Origin: Chitinophaga caeni
Lineage (GTDB): Bacteria; Bacteroidota; Bacteroidia; Chitinophagales; Chitinophagaceae
NCBI RefSeq assembly: GCF_002557795.1
Contig: NZ_CP023777.1
Location: 2,179,001-2,243,000 of the forward strand
Direction of reading: 5' to 3'
Length of the DNA stretch: 64,000 nucleotides
Below, piece by piece: positions 44,901 through 52,354 of this stretch. Every line of letters starts with the position of its first letter. Position 1 is the stretch's first letter. The notes below the pieces were generated by a model. The model was given only the letters and a program-made list of their open reading frames with translations, did not search any database and was not told where the DNA came from. A program made the position numbers and the translations under genes.

Positions 44901-46762
44901 TGAACCAAGTATTTATCACTACAATCCCTCGTGAAATCAAAATCTGCTATGGGAGGCAAAATGTTGATGTATTGCAGCTTTGTTAATTCCCGGATACATC
45001 CGAAATTATCGACGATCAGCGTGACATCGTGATAACCTAAAGTATTGAAAGTATGGGATGGATTTTCTATGTTTTCAGTGCTGTTATCCTGCGGGAAAAT
45101 CCAAGTCCAAGCAGTGCCGCGCGGAACAGATAAGTTCGTGAACTGAACGGGCAGGTTCGCGCAGGTAAATGTTGGATTAGCTTCAAATGCTACTATGGGA
45201 ATTTCCCCGGCTTGTACCGTGGAGGTAAAGCTGGCTGTACATCCTGCTACTGTTGTAACGGTTAGGTTCACCGTGAATATTCCTTGACTTGTATAGGTAT
45301 GTGTAGGGTTAGCTTCATTGGAAGTGTTGCCGTCTCCAAAATTCCAGAGATAGTTCTGTACCGGGCCACCTACAACCATATTGGGTGTAAATGTTACTGG
45401 TAACGGAATGCAACCGTTCGGAGGGTTCATCGTGAAATTGACTTCCGGCTCCTGTACCTGTATATAGCCCGGCAAACTTAGGGTATTAGTGCAACCGTTG
45501 GCATTGGTCACAGTTAATGTCACATCGTAGGTCCCTAATTGATTATAAGTATGGTTGGGGTTTTCTAAGGTACTCGTAGCGCCATCTCCAAAACTCCATA
45601 ACCATCCTGTTGCCCCGGTGCCGTCGTAATTAAATTGCGTAGTGAACGGCGCCTCGCAGCCAATTTGAGGCGTAGCATGAAAGCTTGCAACCGGTCCTTC
45701 CTCAACATGAACATCGCGTGTAATAACCTGTGTACATCCCGGGGTGCCGCTTTCCAGGGTAATTACATAGTCTCCCGGGCTTGAGTATGTTTTAGTTGGA
45801 TCGATCGCTTGACTTGATGTGCCATCTCCAAATTGCCAATTCGCGATTGTAGGGTTAGGGTTTGTTGTATTAGTAAACGTAATGGGGTTATTGGAGCAGA
45901 TATTGGCAGGTATATCAAAATCTACAGTGGGCTGTTGAATCGTAACATAGTGGTACTTAGTTACCTGGGAAGTGCATCCAGAGGCGGTTGTAGCTGTTAA
46001 TGTAACCGTATATAAACCGGGTTGATTATAAGAATGACTTGGGTTTGCAAGGGTTGAGGTGTTACTTGTCCCGCTAGCGGGATCACCGAAATCCCAGGTG
46101 TAGTTAGCAGCGGCGGGTCCCGAGCTGATAAAATCCACCGTTAAGGGTGCGGTACAACTAGCCCTGTCATCAGCACTAAAATCTATCCGAGGTGTTTCAT
46201 TGACAACGATCGGGTCGGGTAAAGTGTAGCCTTTTACACAGCCGTAGCTATTCGTAACGATATTGGAAACCGGGAATGATCCGGCTAGTTGATAGGTATG
46301 GGTGGGACTGGTAGCTTCTTCGGTGACACCGTCCCCGTAATCCCAAACGATCCTTGTTATAGAACCGCTGCCAGCTTGAGACTGATCTTCAAAATTCACT
46401 TGGTAGGGGGTACAACCTAAGGTACCTGATACAGAGAATAGCGGTAAAGGATTGGCGTAAACCGTGATGGTTTTGCTAACAGATCGCTGTACGCCACCGG
46501 GAAAGGTGGCTGTGAGTGTAACATTATAGATATTAGGAATACCGAATATCTTGTCTACATCCCTGTCGCTTGCATTGGCGCCCAAGCTAAAATCCCAGTT
46601 ATAAGCAATAGCGGAGGGGTCTGTAAGATTGGTGAATTTTACGGTTAATGGTTCGCAACCTTCCCATTTATCTGCGGTGAAATCGACGGTTTGAGCATGG
46701 GTAATTAATGATAGGAGACAACAGGCTGTCCCTAAAAGGATATAGGTGAAAAACCGCTTCAT
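41939..46762 (-). CDS. Giant PKD-repeat surface protein with T9SS type B C-terminal domain
   Basis: The 1607-residue protein has a signal peptide (ending SLITHAQ) and then about 14-15 PKD-type domains, each with a core such as WDFGDGATS or WNFGDGNTS and a terminal HTY. PKD domains are beta-sandwich spacers common in surface adhesins. Two or three Ig-like or bacterial-type domains follow (about 1300-1500). The end is a CHU_C/T9SS type B domain (FVPNTFSPNGDGRNDIFYP ... FNRWGQMVF ... GNVTVLR). It should be displayed outside the outer membrane. It is longer than the 1232-residue relative at 19044 and lacks its N-terminal propeller-like part. The PorP/SprF gene follows 10 bp later. Confidence 0.9.
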   Translation of the reverse strand: MKRFFTYILLGTACCLLSLITHAQTVDFTADKWEGCEPLTVKFTNLTDPSAIAYNWDFSLGANASDRDVDKIFGIPNIYNVTLTATFPGGVQRSVSKTITVYANPLPLFSVSGTLGCTPYQVNFEDQSQAGSGSITRIVWDYGDGVTEEATSPTHTYQLAGSFPVSNIVTNSYGCVKGYTLPDPIVVNETPRIDFSADDRASCTAPLTVDFISSGPAAANYTWDFGDPASGTSNTSTLANPSHSYNQPGLYTVTLTATTASGCTSQVTKYHYVTIQQPTVDFDIPANICSNNPITFTNTTNPNPTIANWQFGDGTSSQAIDPTKTYSSPGDYVITLESGTPGCTQVITRDVHVEEGPVASFHATPQIGCEAPFTTQFNYDGTGATGWLWSFGDGATSTLENPNHTYNQLGTYDVTLTVTNANGCTNTLSLPGYIQVQEPEVNFTMNPPNGCIPLPVTFTPNMVVGGPVQNYLWNFGDGNTSNEANPTHTYTSQGIFTVNLTVTTVAGCTASFTSTVQAGEIPIVAFEANPTFTCANLPVQFTNLSVPRGTAWTWIFPQDNSTENIENPSHTFNTLGYHDVTLIVDNFGCIRELTKLQYINILPPIADFDFTRDCSDKYLVQFNDLSQFGPNPPVRNWHWDFGDGATSTDQSPVHTYTNPGSYTVHLTVDNGACTNEHELQVTIIDENATITVNNNTVCAGNEIEFTYAGIDAGNIATFSWDWGDGTRSTSTQSPVSKSYAQPGNYTVQLTITDDNGCVTASNSLGITVNGAMADFSFIGRNCVNDAISFTDLSITTHGNTITNWTWDFGDGSPTESTSTRPVSYSHAFSQGGNFNVNLIVEDASGCTVSSQHTVNVVDLDADFSADHDSTCIMAPVLFTPNTVNNSITYNWDFGDGTTSTEATPRHHYAAPGDYTVRLIMTNNNGCSDNREYVNMIHISNPQAQFSIPTDLSICPPIQIDFINESTDYKRVEWNFGDGSNSLLEDPSHIYTRPGDYTITLTVYSAGDCPAVYSQDIHLRGPTGSMQASPKDGCEGLEVNFSANSTNATTYTWDFDNGTVQTSTTPNITYQYKKAGRYVPRVLLTDAQGCTVLATGSDTITVDNVEAKFNISMPNACDSATILFEDQSSSYTLDSLSQGLTYTWDFGDLFTHSDSSSQQNPAYFFPRPGTYTVSLTATSSFGCQDTVTDTISIDTSPEAIIDPVNPACGGDFIQFTGHDQRQLPNTTYQWIMDGVPTYTEQQTPPVEYTQPRLYDIALIVTNENGTCHDTANLPFRVNPGVTLQAAPRNISICRGEFIAMLAQTNANQISWTDYNINDPQLAMPVANPDIDTVYYVTATNDYGCTKTDSVRVSVSQPFTVQASDVDICEGESAQLQASGAVSYSWSPASSLSNSTIPDPVAHPIADTRYTVIGYGSDNCFTARAEALVRVHPTPKVNLGPDLVIPAGNPYTLQANGNDIANWEWSPSTDLSCTYCSSTVLTPRSDQTISVRVSSIYGCEASDEVNVKIICQADNIFVPNTFSPNGDGRNDIFYPRGRGIRAVKIFRVFNRWGQMVFERSNVPADDPTYGWDGKYNGKSLEPDVFVYYLELICDTGENFVMKGNVTVLR

Positions 46763-46982
46763 CAGCAGGGTGTAGGTTTTAGTTGGAAATGGTTATTAAT
46801 TAATCGCCCGGTTTCTTCATTGGCAATACTCGGAAGCGGGACAATATGGCGCTAAATTAATATTAAAAAAACAATTATTTATTACGTTAACAATTAGTTA
46901 TCAAACTGATTAAAGATTTATGCTTTAATTGCCGAAGATTTGCGCGCCTAACCATATATATTTTATAAATCCAACTATTCGA

Positions 46983-47624
46983 ATGACTGTTTATATGAGA
47001 GAAGTACTCGATAAGCACTATTGGAACCAACGCTATCGTACCGGTGCAACGGGCTGGGACTTAGGGCAGGTATCTCCTCCAATAGCAGCATATATCGACC
47101 AATGCCAAAATTTGAAGGCCAGGATCCTTATTCCTGGCGGGGGAAATAGCTACGAAGCCCAGTATTTGTGGGAAAAAGGTTTCACAGATATCACGGTGGT
47201 TGATATTTCGGATGAATTAATCGAGAATTTGAAACGGAAATACCGCGATACCGGCATAAAGTTTATCTCGGAAGATTTTTTCCAGCATCTAGGGGAATAT
47301 GACATTATTATCGAACAAACTTTTTTAAGCGCTTTAGATCCTTCATTAAGAGACCGTTATGCCAAGAAAATGTATAGTTTATTATGGCAGAATGGCCGTT
47401 TTATCGGCGTGATCTTCAAGCGGCAATTCGATGAGCCCGGGCCGCCGTTCGGGGGATCGGTAAAAGATTACAGGAGGTTATTTGAGCCTTATTTCGATTT
47501 TCATACGTTTGCTCCCTGCGTGAACTCCCATCCTGCGAGGCAGGGTTCCGAGTTGTTTTTCAGTTTCCGCAAGAAAGAAAAAATGCTAGTTGCGCCAAGG
47601 AATGGCCTTTACCGAAAGAAGTAA
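46983..47624 (+). CDS. TPMT-like SAM-dependent methyltransferase
   Basis: The protein of about 213 residues is a class I methyltransferase close to the thiopurine methyltransferase family. It has LDKHYWNQRYRTGATGWDLGQVSPP (given in pieces), the SAM loop RILIPGGGNSYEAQYLWEKG, ITVVDIS, and FIGVIFKRQFDEPGPPFGGS. Start 46983 (MTVYMREV) is chosen because the extra leader from the TTG at 46929 is not family-like; 46995 is another possibility. Bacterial members often act on small thiols, tellurite or selenium compounds, or ubiquinone-type substrates; the acceptor is unknown. It lies upstream of the rhodanese-thioredoxin gene on the same strand. Confidence 0.8.
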   Translation: MTVYMREVLDKHYWNQRYRTGATGWDLGQVSPPIAAYIDQCQNLKARILIPGGGNSYEAQYLWEKGFTDITVVDISDELIENLKRKYRDTGIKFISEDFFQHLGEYDIIIEQTFLSALDPSLRDRYAKKMYSLLWQNGRFIGVIFKRQFDEPGPPFGGSVKDYRRLFEPYFDFHTFAPCVNSHPARQGSELFFSFRKKEKMLVAPRNGLYRKK

Positions 47625-47667
47625 CAATTGTTAATTGCTCGGGGTTCTGTAACTTTATAGGACTGAA

Positions 47668-47675
47668 TATTTTTG
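47668..47675 (+). promoter_or_regulatory. -7 box of the rhodanese-thioredoxin gene
   Basis: TATTTTTG fits TAnnTTTG and ends 21 nt before the ATG at 47697. It overlaps the TTG at 47673-47675, so that TTG is not a start codon. Confidence 0.5.
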
Positions 47676-47696
47676 CGAATTGAAAAAAAGGTGCTA

Positions 47697-48401
47697 ATGC
47701 TTAGAGTTCAAAAAATCAGCCTGCTGGTTTTGTTTTTACTAATTGGACAATTTCTTTCCGCCCAAGTGAAACATCTAGATGTTGACAGCTTTCAGAAAGG
47801 CTTGCAACAGGAAGGTGTTCAAATCTTCGATGTCAGAACTGCCAAAGAATTTAATAGCGGTCATATCAAAGGCGCTTTACAAGCCGATTATTTAAAACAA
47901 GAAGAGTTCCGGGAAAGGGCTAAATACCTTGATAAAAATAAACCGGTATACGTCTATTGCCTCGGCGGTGGACGAAGTGCCAAAGCAGCTGCATGGCTTA
48001 CGGAAAATGGCTTTACAAACGTAGTTGACCTTAACGGGGGCATCAGTGCCTGGAAGCAAGCGGGCAAACCCGTTACCGGGAATACCGTCAACGAAAAACA
48101 AATGTCGATCAGCTCATTTACAACCGGGCTGAAGAAAAATAAATTAACACTTGTGGATGTAGGCGCAGCTTGGTGCCCGCCTTGCCGCAAAATGAAACCC
48201 CTGGTTGATGATTGGTTGAAAAAACACCCGGAAGTTTCCTTGCTCAATGTAGATGGAGGTAAAGATATTGATGTTATGAAATCGATTGATGCAACGGTGT
48301 TGCCGACATTTGTGCTTTATAAAAACGGGAAAGAAATTTGGCGTAAATCCGGCATTTTTGAAATGAAGGAATTGGATAAAATCATTTCAACACAGGAGTA
48401 G
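47697..48401 (+). CDS. Exported rhodanese-thioredoxin fusion protein
   Basis: The protein of 234 residues has a signal peptide (residues 1-23, ending FLSAQ), a rhodanese-like domain at about 28-130 and a thioredoxin domain at about 137-234. The rhodanese active-site Cys is in VYCLGGGRS (Cys88). The thioredoxin site is WCPPC (Cys160 and Cys163), with the cis-proline in VLPTF (Pro203). It probably moves sulfur or reduces disulfides in the periplasm. Start 47697 is chosen because a TTG start at 47673 lies inside the -7 box. A 12-bp hairpin overlaps the stop codon. Confidence 0.88.
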   Translation: MLRVQKISLLVLFLLIGQFLSAQVKHLDVDSFQKGLQQEGVQIFDVRTAKEFNSGHIKGALQADYLKQEEFRERAKYLDKNKPVYVYCLGGGRSAKAAAWLTENGFTNVVDLNGGISAWKQAGKPVTGNTVNEKQMSISSFTTGLKKNKLTLVDVGAAWCPPCRKMKPLVDDWLKKHPEVSLLNVDGGKDIDVMKSIDATVLPTFVLYKNGKEIWRKSGIFEMKELDKIISTQE

Positions 48402-48428
48402 AGACAAGGCATGCGCTGTCTCTACTCC
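48395..48428. terminator. Bidirectional terminator overlapping the stop codon
   Basis: GGAGTAGAGACA (48395-48406) and TGTCTCTACTCC (48417-48428) are exact reverse complements with a 10-nt loop. The first arm covers the TAG of the rhodanese-thioredoxin gene (48399-48401), and the convergent M32 gene ends at 48451. Confidence 0.75.
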
Positions 48429-48450
48429 GCACATATTTACCGCACAAGCA

Positions 48451-49962
48451 TCAACCCCGGTAGATCTCGCCGTATTTTCCTTCCGCGTACTTCATAAAAT
48501 GAGAAAAATTCAACGGCTCTCCCGTAATCTTTTCACATAATTCATTCGAAGTATAAAATCTTCCGTGAACATGAATGTTCTGCCTTAACCATTGTAATAA
48601 GGTCGCAAAATCACCATTCGCGATACGTTCCTCCAAATCCTTGATCTGCCTACTGATAGCCTGGTAAAACTGGGCGGCATAAAAACTTCCCAGTGAATAG
48701 GTTGGGAAATATCCGAAACTGCCGTGTGACCAGTGTATATCTTGCAAAACGCCCAAGGTATCATTCGGTACGGTGACCTGTAAAAAATTCTTATAATACT
48801 CGTTCCAGGTATGATTCAAATCCTTGGCTGAAATCGATCCGTCGATCAGGCCCTTTTCTATTTCATAGCGGATCATGACATGGAAATGATAAGTGATCTC
48901 ATCTGCTTCCGTTCTCAATAAGGAGGGTTCTACGAGGTTGATGGCCCTGTAAAACTCTTCCAACGGAACGCCGGATAAATTACCCGGGAATAATTCCTGC
49001 AACCCGGGGTAATAATGTTTCCAGTATGATATGCCCCGGCCTACATTATTTTCCCATAACCGGGATTGCGATTCGTGGACACCGAGGCTGGCAGCTTCAC
49101 CGCATGGTAAACCATATTGTTCTACCGGCAATCCTTGTTCGTACAAAGCATGTCCCCCTTCGTGGATACAGCTCCAGGTCATGTTGTTAAAGTCCTGTTC
49201 ATCAACCCGGGTCGTTACCCTAACATCCCTGGGGTTAAAACTGGTGGTAAAAGGATGCTCGCTCAGATCCTGCCTTCCCGCTTCAAAATCGAAGCCCATA
49301 TCATTTAGAAGTTTCAAACCGTATTGCCATTGGGCATCTTTACCGTAGGTCGTTTTGAGAAAGTTATTATTCGGCTTTTCATGGCCGGCGATTTTCTGTA
49401 AGAAAGGAGACAGCGAACTTTTAACTTCATCGAAAATCTGATCGAGGGTAGTAGTGGTCATACCTTTTTCATATTCATTAATCAAGGCATTATATGGATG
49501 ACCCTCGAAACCCAGGATATCGCATTCCTGTTTCTTTAGGCTGATCATTTTCTCAAGTAACGGTTGAAAAACAGCATAGCTGGCATCTTTCCTGGCCTTG
49601 ATCCAAGCATGGTAACTTTCAGATGTTACTTGGGATAATTCCGCGACGAAGCTGGCCGGGTATAGTTTATTTTTGCTGTAATCTTCCCAGGAGAGTTCAA
49701 CATTTTTCTTTTGCACATTGTCCAGGTCATCCCTCGATAGTAGTTCTTGGAGCTTATTCCCCAATTTATCATCGGAAAACATTTCATGGGCCAGGGTGGA
49801 GAGGGTAGTAATTTGTTGCCCCCGGAAACCCGCGCCTTTTCCCGGTAAATATGTTTCCTGGTCCCAGCTTAATACCGCGATTGCATTTTTTACATCGGCA
49901 ATTTTGGCCATCTGCTCCCTGAATTCGGCGTATAATTCCTTAGAATTTTTTTGTATATCCAT
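48451..49962 (-). CDS. M32 family metallocarboxypeptidase
   Basis: The 503-residue enzyme trims C-terminal residues of peptides in the cytoplasm. It has the M32 signature HPFTTSFNPRDVRVTT, the zinc motif HEGGH (residues 267-271) within SCIHEGGHALYEQ, and HESQSRLWEN (Glu297 as third ligand), all typical. No signal peptide. The length of about 500 matches thermostable carboxypeptidase 1. It is convergent with the rhodanese-thioredoxin gene and divergent from nif3 (start 50047). Confidence 0.94.
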   Translation of the reverse strand: MDIQKNSKELYAEFREQMAKIADVKNAIAVLSWDQETYLPGKGAGFRGQQITTLSTLAHEMFSDDKLGNKLQELLSRDDLDNVQKKNVELSWEDYSKNKLYPASFVAELSQVTSESYHAWIKARKDASYAVFQPLLEKMISLKKQECDILGFEGHPYNALINEYEKGMTTTTLDQIFDEVKSSLSPFLQKIAGHEKPNNNFLKTTYGKDAQWQYGLKLLNDMGFDFEAGRQDLSEHPFTTSFNPRDVRVTTRVDEQDFNNMTWSCIHEGGHALYEQGLPVEQYGLPCGEAASLGVHESQSRLWENNVGRGISYWKHYYPGLQELFPGNLSGVPLEEFYRAINLVEPSLLRTEADEITYHFHVMIRYEIEKGLIDGSISAKDLNHTWNEYYKNFLQVTVPNDTLGVLQDIHWSHGSFGYFPTYSLGSFYAAQFYQAISRQIKDLEERIANGDFATLLQWLRQNIHVHGRFYTSNELCEKITGEPLNFSHFMKYAEGKYGEIYRG

Positions 49963-50046
49963 TTTTTAAATCCAATTTTCCAAGATCATAATATGCGATA
50001 TTTTTGTAAATATCAAGATTTTCACACGAGTCGATAAAAATAGATC

Positions 50047-51147
50047 ATGAAGTTAAGTATAAAAGAAGTGGTGCAGGCAATTGAACAGTTCGCACCCTTG
50101 CAATACCAGGAAAGTTATGATAACGCGGGTTTGATATTTGGGGATCCCCAAACAGCTGTGCGAAATATTTTGTTGACCCTCGATGCCACCGAGGCCGTGT
50201 TAGATGAAGCTATCGAAAAAGGTTGTAACTTGATCGTAGCGCATCACCCTATAGTGTTCGGGGGATTGAAGAAGATCAACGGAAAGAATTACGTGGAACG
50301 GGTGGCGATCAAAGCAATTAAGAACGATATCGCCATTTACGCGGCGCATACCAATTTGGATAATGTTCGCGCGGGCGTAAGTCATATGATTGCCAAGCAG
50401 TTAGGCCTGGTGAATACCCGGGTATTAGCGCCGAAACTAAATTTGTTGAAAAAGTTATATACATTCGTACCAACAGCGCAATTAGAAGTGGTTCGGGATG
50501 CAATGTTCGAGGCCGGCGCCGGATCAATCGGCCAATATAGTGAATGTAGTTTCAGCTCGGAAGGGGCGGGTACTTTTAAAGCCGGTAGTGGAACACGGCC
50601 TTTCGCCGGAGAAATTGGCAGCAGGCATACGGAAACGGAAAGTAAACTGGAAGTAATTTTCCCGGGGCATTTTCAGCCGGCAGTAGTGAGTGCCTTATTG
50701 GCGGCACATCCCTACGAAGAAGTAGCTTACGACATCATTAGTTTGGATAATGCTTACCCGGAAGTAGGGTTCGGCTTAATTGGCGACCTGGAGGTTGAAA
50801 TGGACGAAATGAGCTTCCTGGAACACGTGAAGCAACAAATGAAGACAGGTTGCGTTAGGTACACACCGCTCCGTGGTAAACCGGTTAAAAGGGTGGCGCT
50901 ATGTGGTGGAGCCGGAAGTTTCCTGCTTAAAACGGCAAAAAGTGCCGGGGCGGATGCTTACGTATCGGCAGACTTTAAATACCATGAGTTTTTTGATGCT
51001 GAAAATCAATTGATTATAGCAGATGTAGGGCATTTTGAGAGCGAGCAGTTCGTTGTGGAATTATTTTACCGTATATTGACCGAAAAATTCCCTAATTTTG
51101 CGCCTCTTAAATCTACCATTTGCACAAACCCGGTAAATTATTTATAA
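50047..51147 (+). CDS. Nif3-like dinuclear metal-centre protein with inserted PII/CutA-like domain
   Basis: The 366-residue protein is of the NIF3 family (bacterial YbgI/YqfO). It has SYDNAGLIFGDP and NLIVAHHPIVFGGLKKI with metal-binding His, AHTNLDNVRAGVS, and DVGHFESEQFVVELF. Between about residues 135 and 240 a ferredoxin-like insert resembles that of B. subtilis YqfO (YTFVPTAQLEVVRDAMFEAGAGSIGQY). The enzyme role is unclear; GTP cyclohydrolase-type activity has been proposed for the family but is not certain. It is followed 3 bp later by a zinc-ribbon protein gene. Confidence 0.92.
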   Translation: MKLSIKEVVQAIEQFAPLQYQESYDNAGLIFGDPQTAVRNILLTLDATEAVLDEAIEKGCNLIVAHHPIVFGGLKKINGKNYVERVAIKAIKNDIAIYAAHTNLDNVRAGVSHMIAKQLGLVNTRVLAPKLNLLKKLYTFVPTAQLEVVRDAMFEAGAGSIGQYSECSFSSEGAGTFKAGSGTRPFAGEIGSRHTETESKLEVIFPGHFQPAVVSALLAAHPYEEVAYDIISLDNAYPEVGFGLIGDLEVEMDEMSFLEHVKQQMKTGCVRYTPLRGKPVKRVALCGGAGSFLLKTAKSAGADAYVSADFKYHEFFDAENQLIIADVGHFESEQFVVELFYRILTEKFPNFAPLKSTICTNPVNYL

Positions 51148-51150
51148 TAC

Positions 51151-51903
51151 ATGGCTACTGTTAAAGAATACTCCGTAGAGGAAAAACTGGTTTCTGTATT
51201 GAAATTACAGAAGATTGATTCCAAGTTGGATGAAATCCAAATCCTGAAAGGGGAGTTGCCGATCGAAGTGAAGGACTTGGAAGATGAGATCGAAGGCTTG
51301 AACCATCGCCTTTCTCACATCGAAGAGGAAATTAATGGCATCCAGGACTTTATCACGTCTAAAAAGAACTTGATGAAGGATGCAGACGCCTTGATCAAAA
51401 AATACGAGAAACAACAGAACAACGTAAAAAACAGCCGTGAATTTGAAGCCATCAGCAAGGAAATTGAAATGCAATCCCTCGAAATCAAACTCGCGGAAAA
51501 GCATATCAAGGATGCTAGCGAGGAAATCAAAGACAAATCTCGTATTCTAGAATCTGCCAAGAAAAGTATCGGTGAAAAAGAAAGTAACCTGAAACATAAG
51601 AAAGGTGAACTCGAGAAAATTATCGCCGAAACCGATAAGGAAGAAAAACAATTCTATAAGCAAAGCGAAGATGCCCGCGAAAAAGTAGACCCGCGTTTAC
51701 TCTCCGCTTACGAGAAGATCCGTAAAAATTACCGCAACGGTTTGGCCGTGGTAACCATCGTTAGGGATTCCTGCGGCGGTTGCTTCAACGCGATTCCACC
51801 TCAACGCCAAGCTGAAATCCGCCAACGTAAGAAAATCATCGTTTGCGAACACTGTGGCCGTATCTTGGTAGATAACGATTTGGATGCTTCTACAGAAATT
51901 TAA
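51151..51903 (+). CDS. Coiled-coil protein with C-terminal C4-type zinc ribbon
   Basis: The 250-residue protein is almost all alpha-helical coiled coil (residues about 10-190, rich in Glu/Lys). Then it has the zinc-binding CGGC and, later, CEHC in SCGGCFNAIPP and VCEHCGRIL. This is the CdsZ/zf-RING_7 type, found next to nif3 in many bacteria. It begins 3 bp after nif3, so the two are translated together. Its role is still debated; RNA or nucleic-acid binding is possible. A hairpin terminator follows. Confidence 0.88.
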   Translation: MATVKEYSVEEKLVSVLKLQKIDSKLDEIQILKGELPIEVKDLEDEIEGLNHRLSHIEEEINGIQDFITSKKNLMKDADALIKKYEKQQNNVKNSREFEAISKEIEMQSLEIKLAEKHIKDASEEIKDKSRILESAKKSIGEKESNLKHKKGELEKIIAETDKEEKQFYKQSEDAREKVDPRLLSAYEKIRKNYRNGLAVVTIVRDSCGGCFNAIPPQRQAEIRQRKKIIVCEHCGRILVDNDLDASTEI

Positions 51904-51928
51904 TATAAAGGGTTTATTATAATAAATG

Positions 51929-51960
51929 TCCCGGTTGAGTCATAGCTTGACCGGGATTTT
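51929..51960. terminator. Terminator between the zinc-ribbon gene and the small membrane protein gene
   Basis: TCCCGGT (51929-51935) pairs with ACCGGGA (51950-51956) and is followed by TTTTTTATTTTT for the plus strand. The loop can pair further (TGAG/CTTG, partly). It may also act on the convergent 53-residue gene, whose stop codon is at 51961. Confidence 0.8.
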
Positions 51961-52122
51961 TTATTTTTCCGTTGCCTGCTCCCGTTCTTTTTCTTGCAGT
52001 GTTTTTAACAACAGGTACCGCTTTTTCCGCTGTTTTAAGATAATGTATACAGCAACTATCACTGCCATAAATATTGGCAATACGTTAATTAGAATAGTTA
52101 AAAGGAATGATTTGAATTCCAT
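51961..52122 (-). CDS. Small single-helix membrane protein, 53 residues
   Basis: A minus-strand frame from ATG (complement of CAT at 52120-52122) to TAA at 51961-51963 encodes 53 residues. It starts MEFKSF, then has one strongly hydrophobic helix (about residues 7-29). A basic segment (KQRKKRY) and a charged Glu/Lys/Gln-rich tail follow. This is what a small inner-membrane protein with a short cytoplasmic coiled coil looks like. It lies between the zinc-ribbon terminator and the TPR gene, in an intergenic stretch of about 450 bp. I cannot name a family. Confidence 0.55.
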   Translation of the reverse strand: MEFKSFLLTILINVLPIFMAVIVAVYIILKQRKKRYLLLKTLQEKEREQATEK

Positions 52123-52354
52123 GATCCGATTTTAAACCGGTTTAGGCATAACCGGTATTCTTTAATGCCCGGTAAAACTGAAAAATTAACCTTTACTTCC
52201 CCGTGGAAGCCAACCCGGTTTTAAAGATATCAATTCTTTTTACAAGGTTATAATATTAATGTACACTTATCTTCACCATATTTAAAGGATTTGCCCGATT
52301 TTTGCAAGGCTAGGTGGCAATGACTCATTGACCGGACTCAATTTTTTAAACCGT

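Noticed and set aside
51926..52135. Plus-strand reading frame opposite the 53-residue gene
   Set aside because: It runs through the terminator and has poor composition, while the minus-strand frame shows a clean membrane helix; taken as a shadow.
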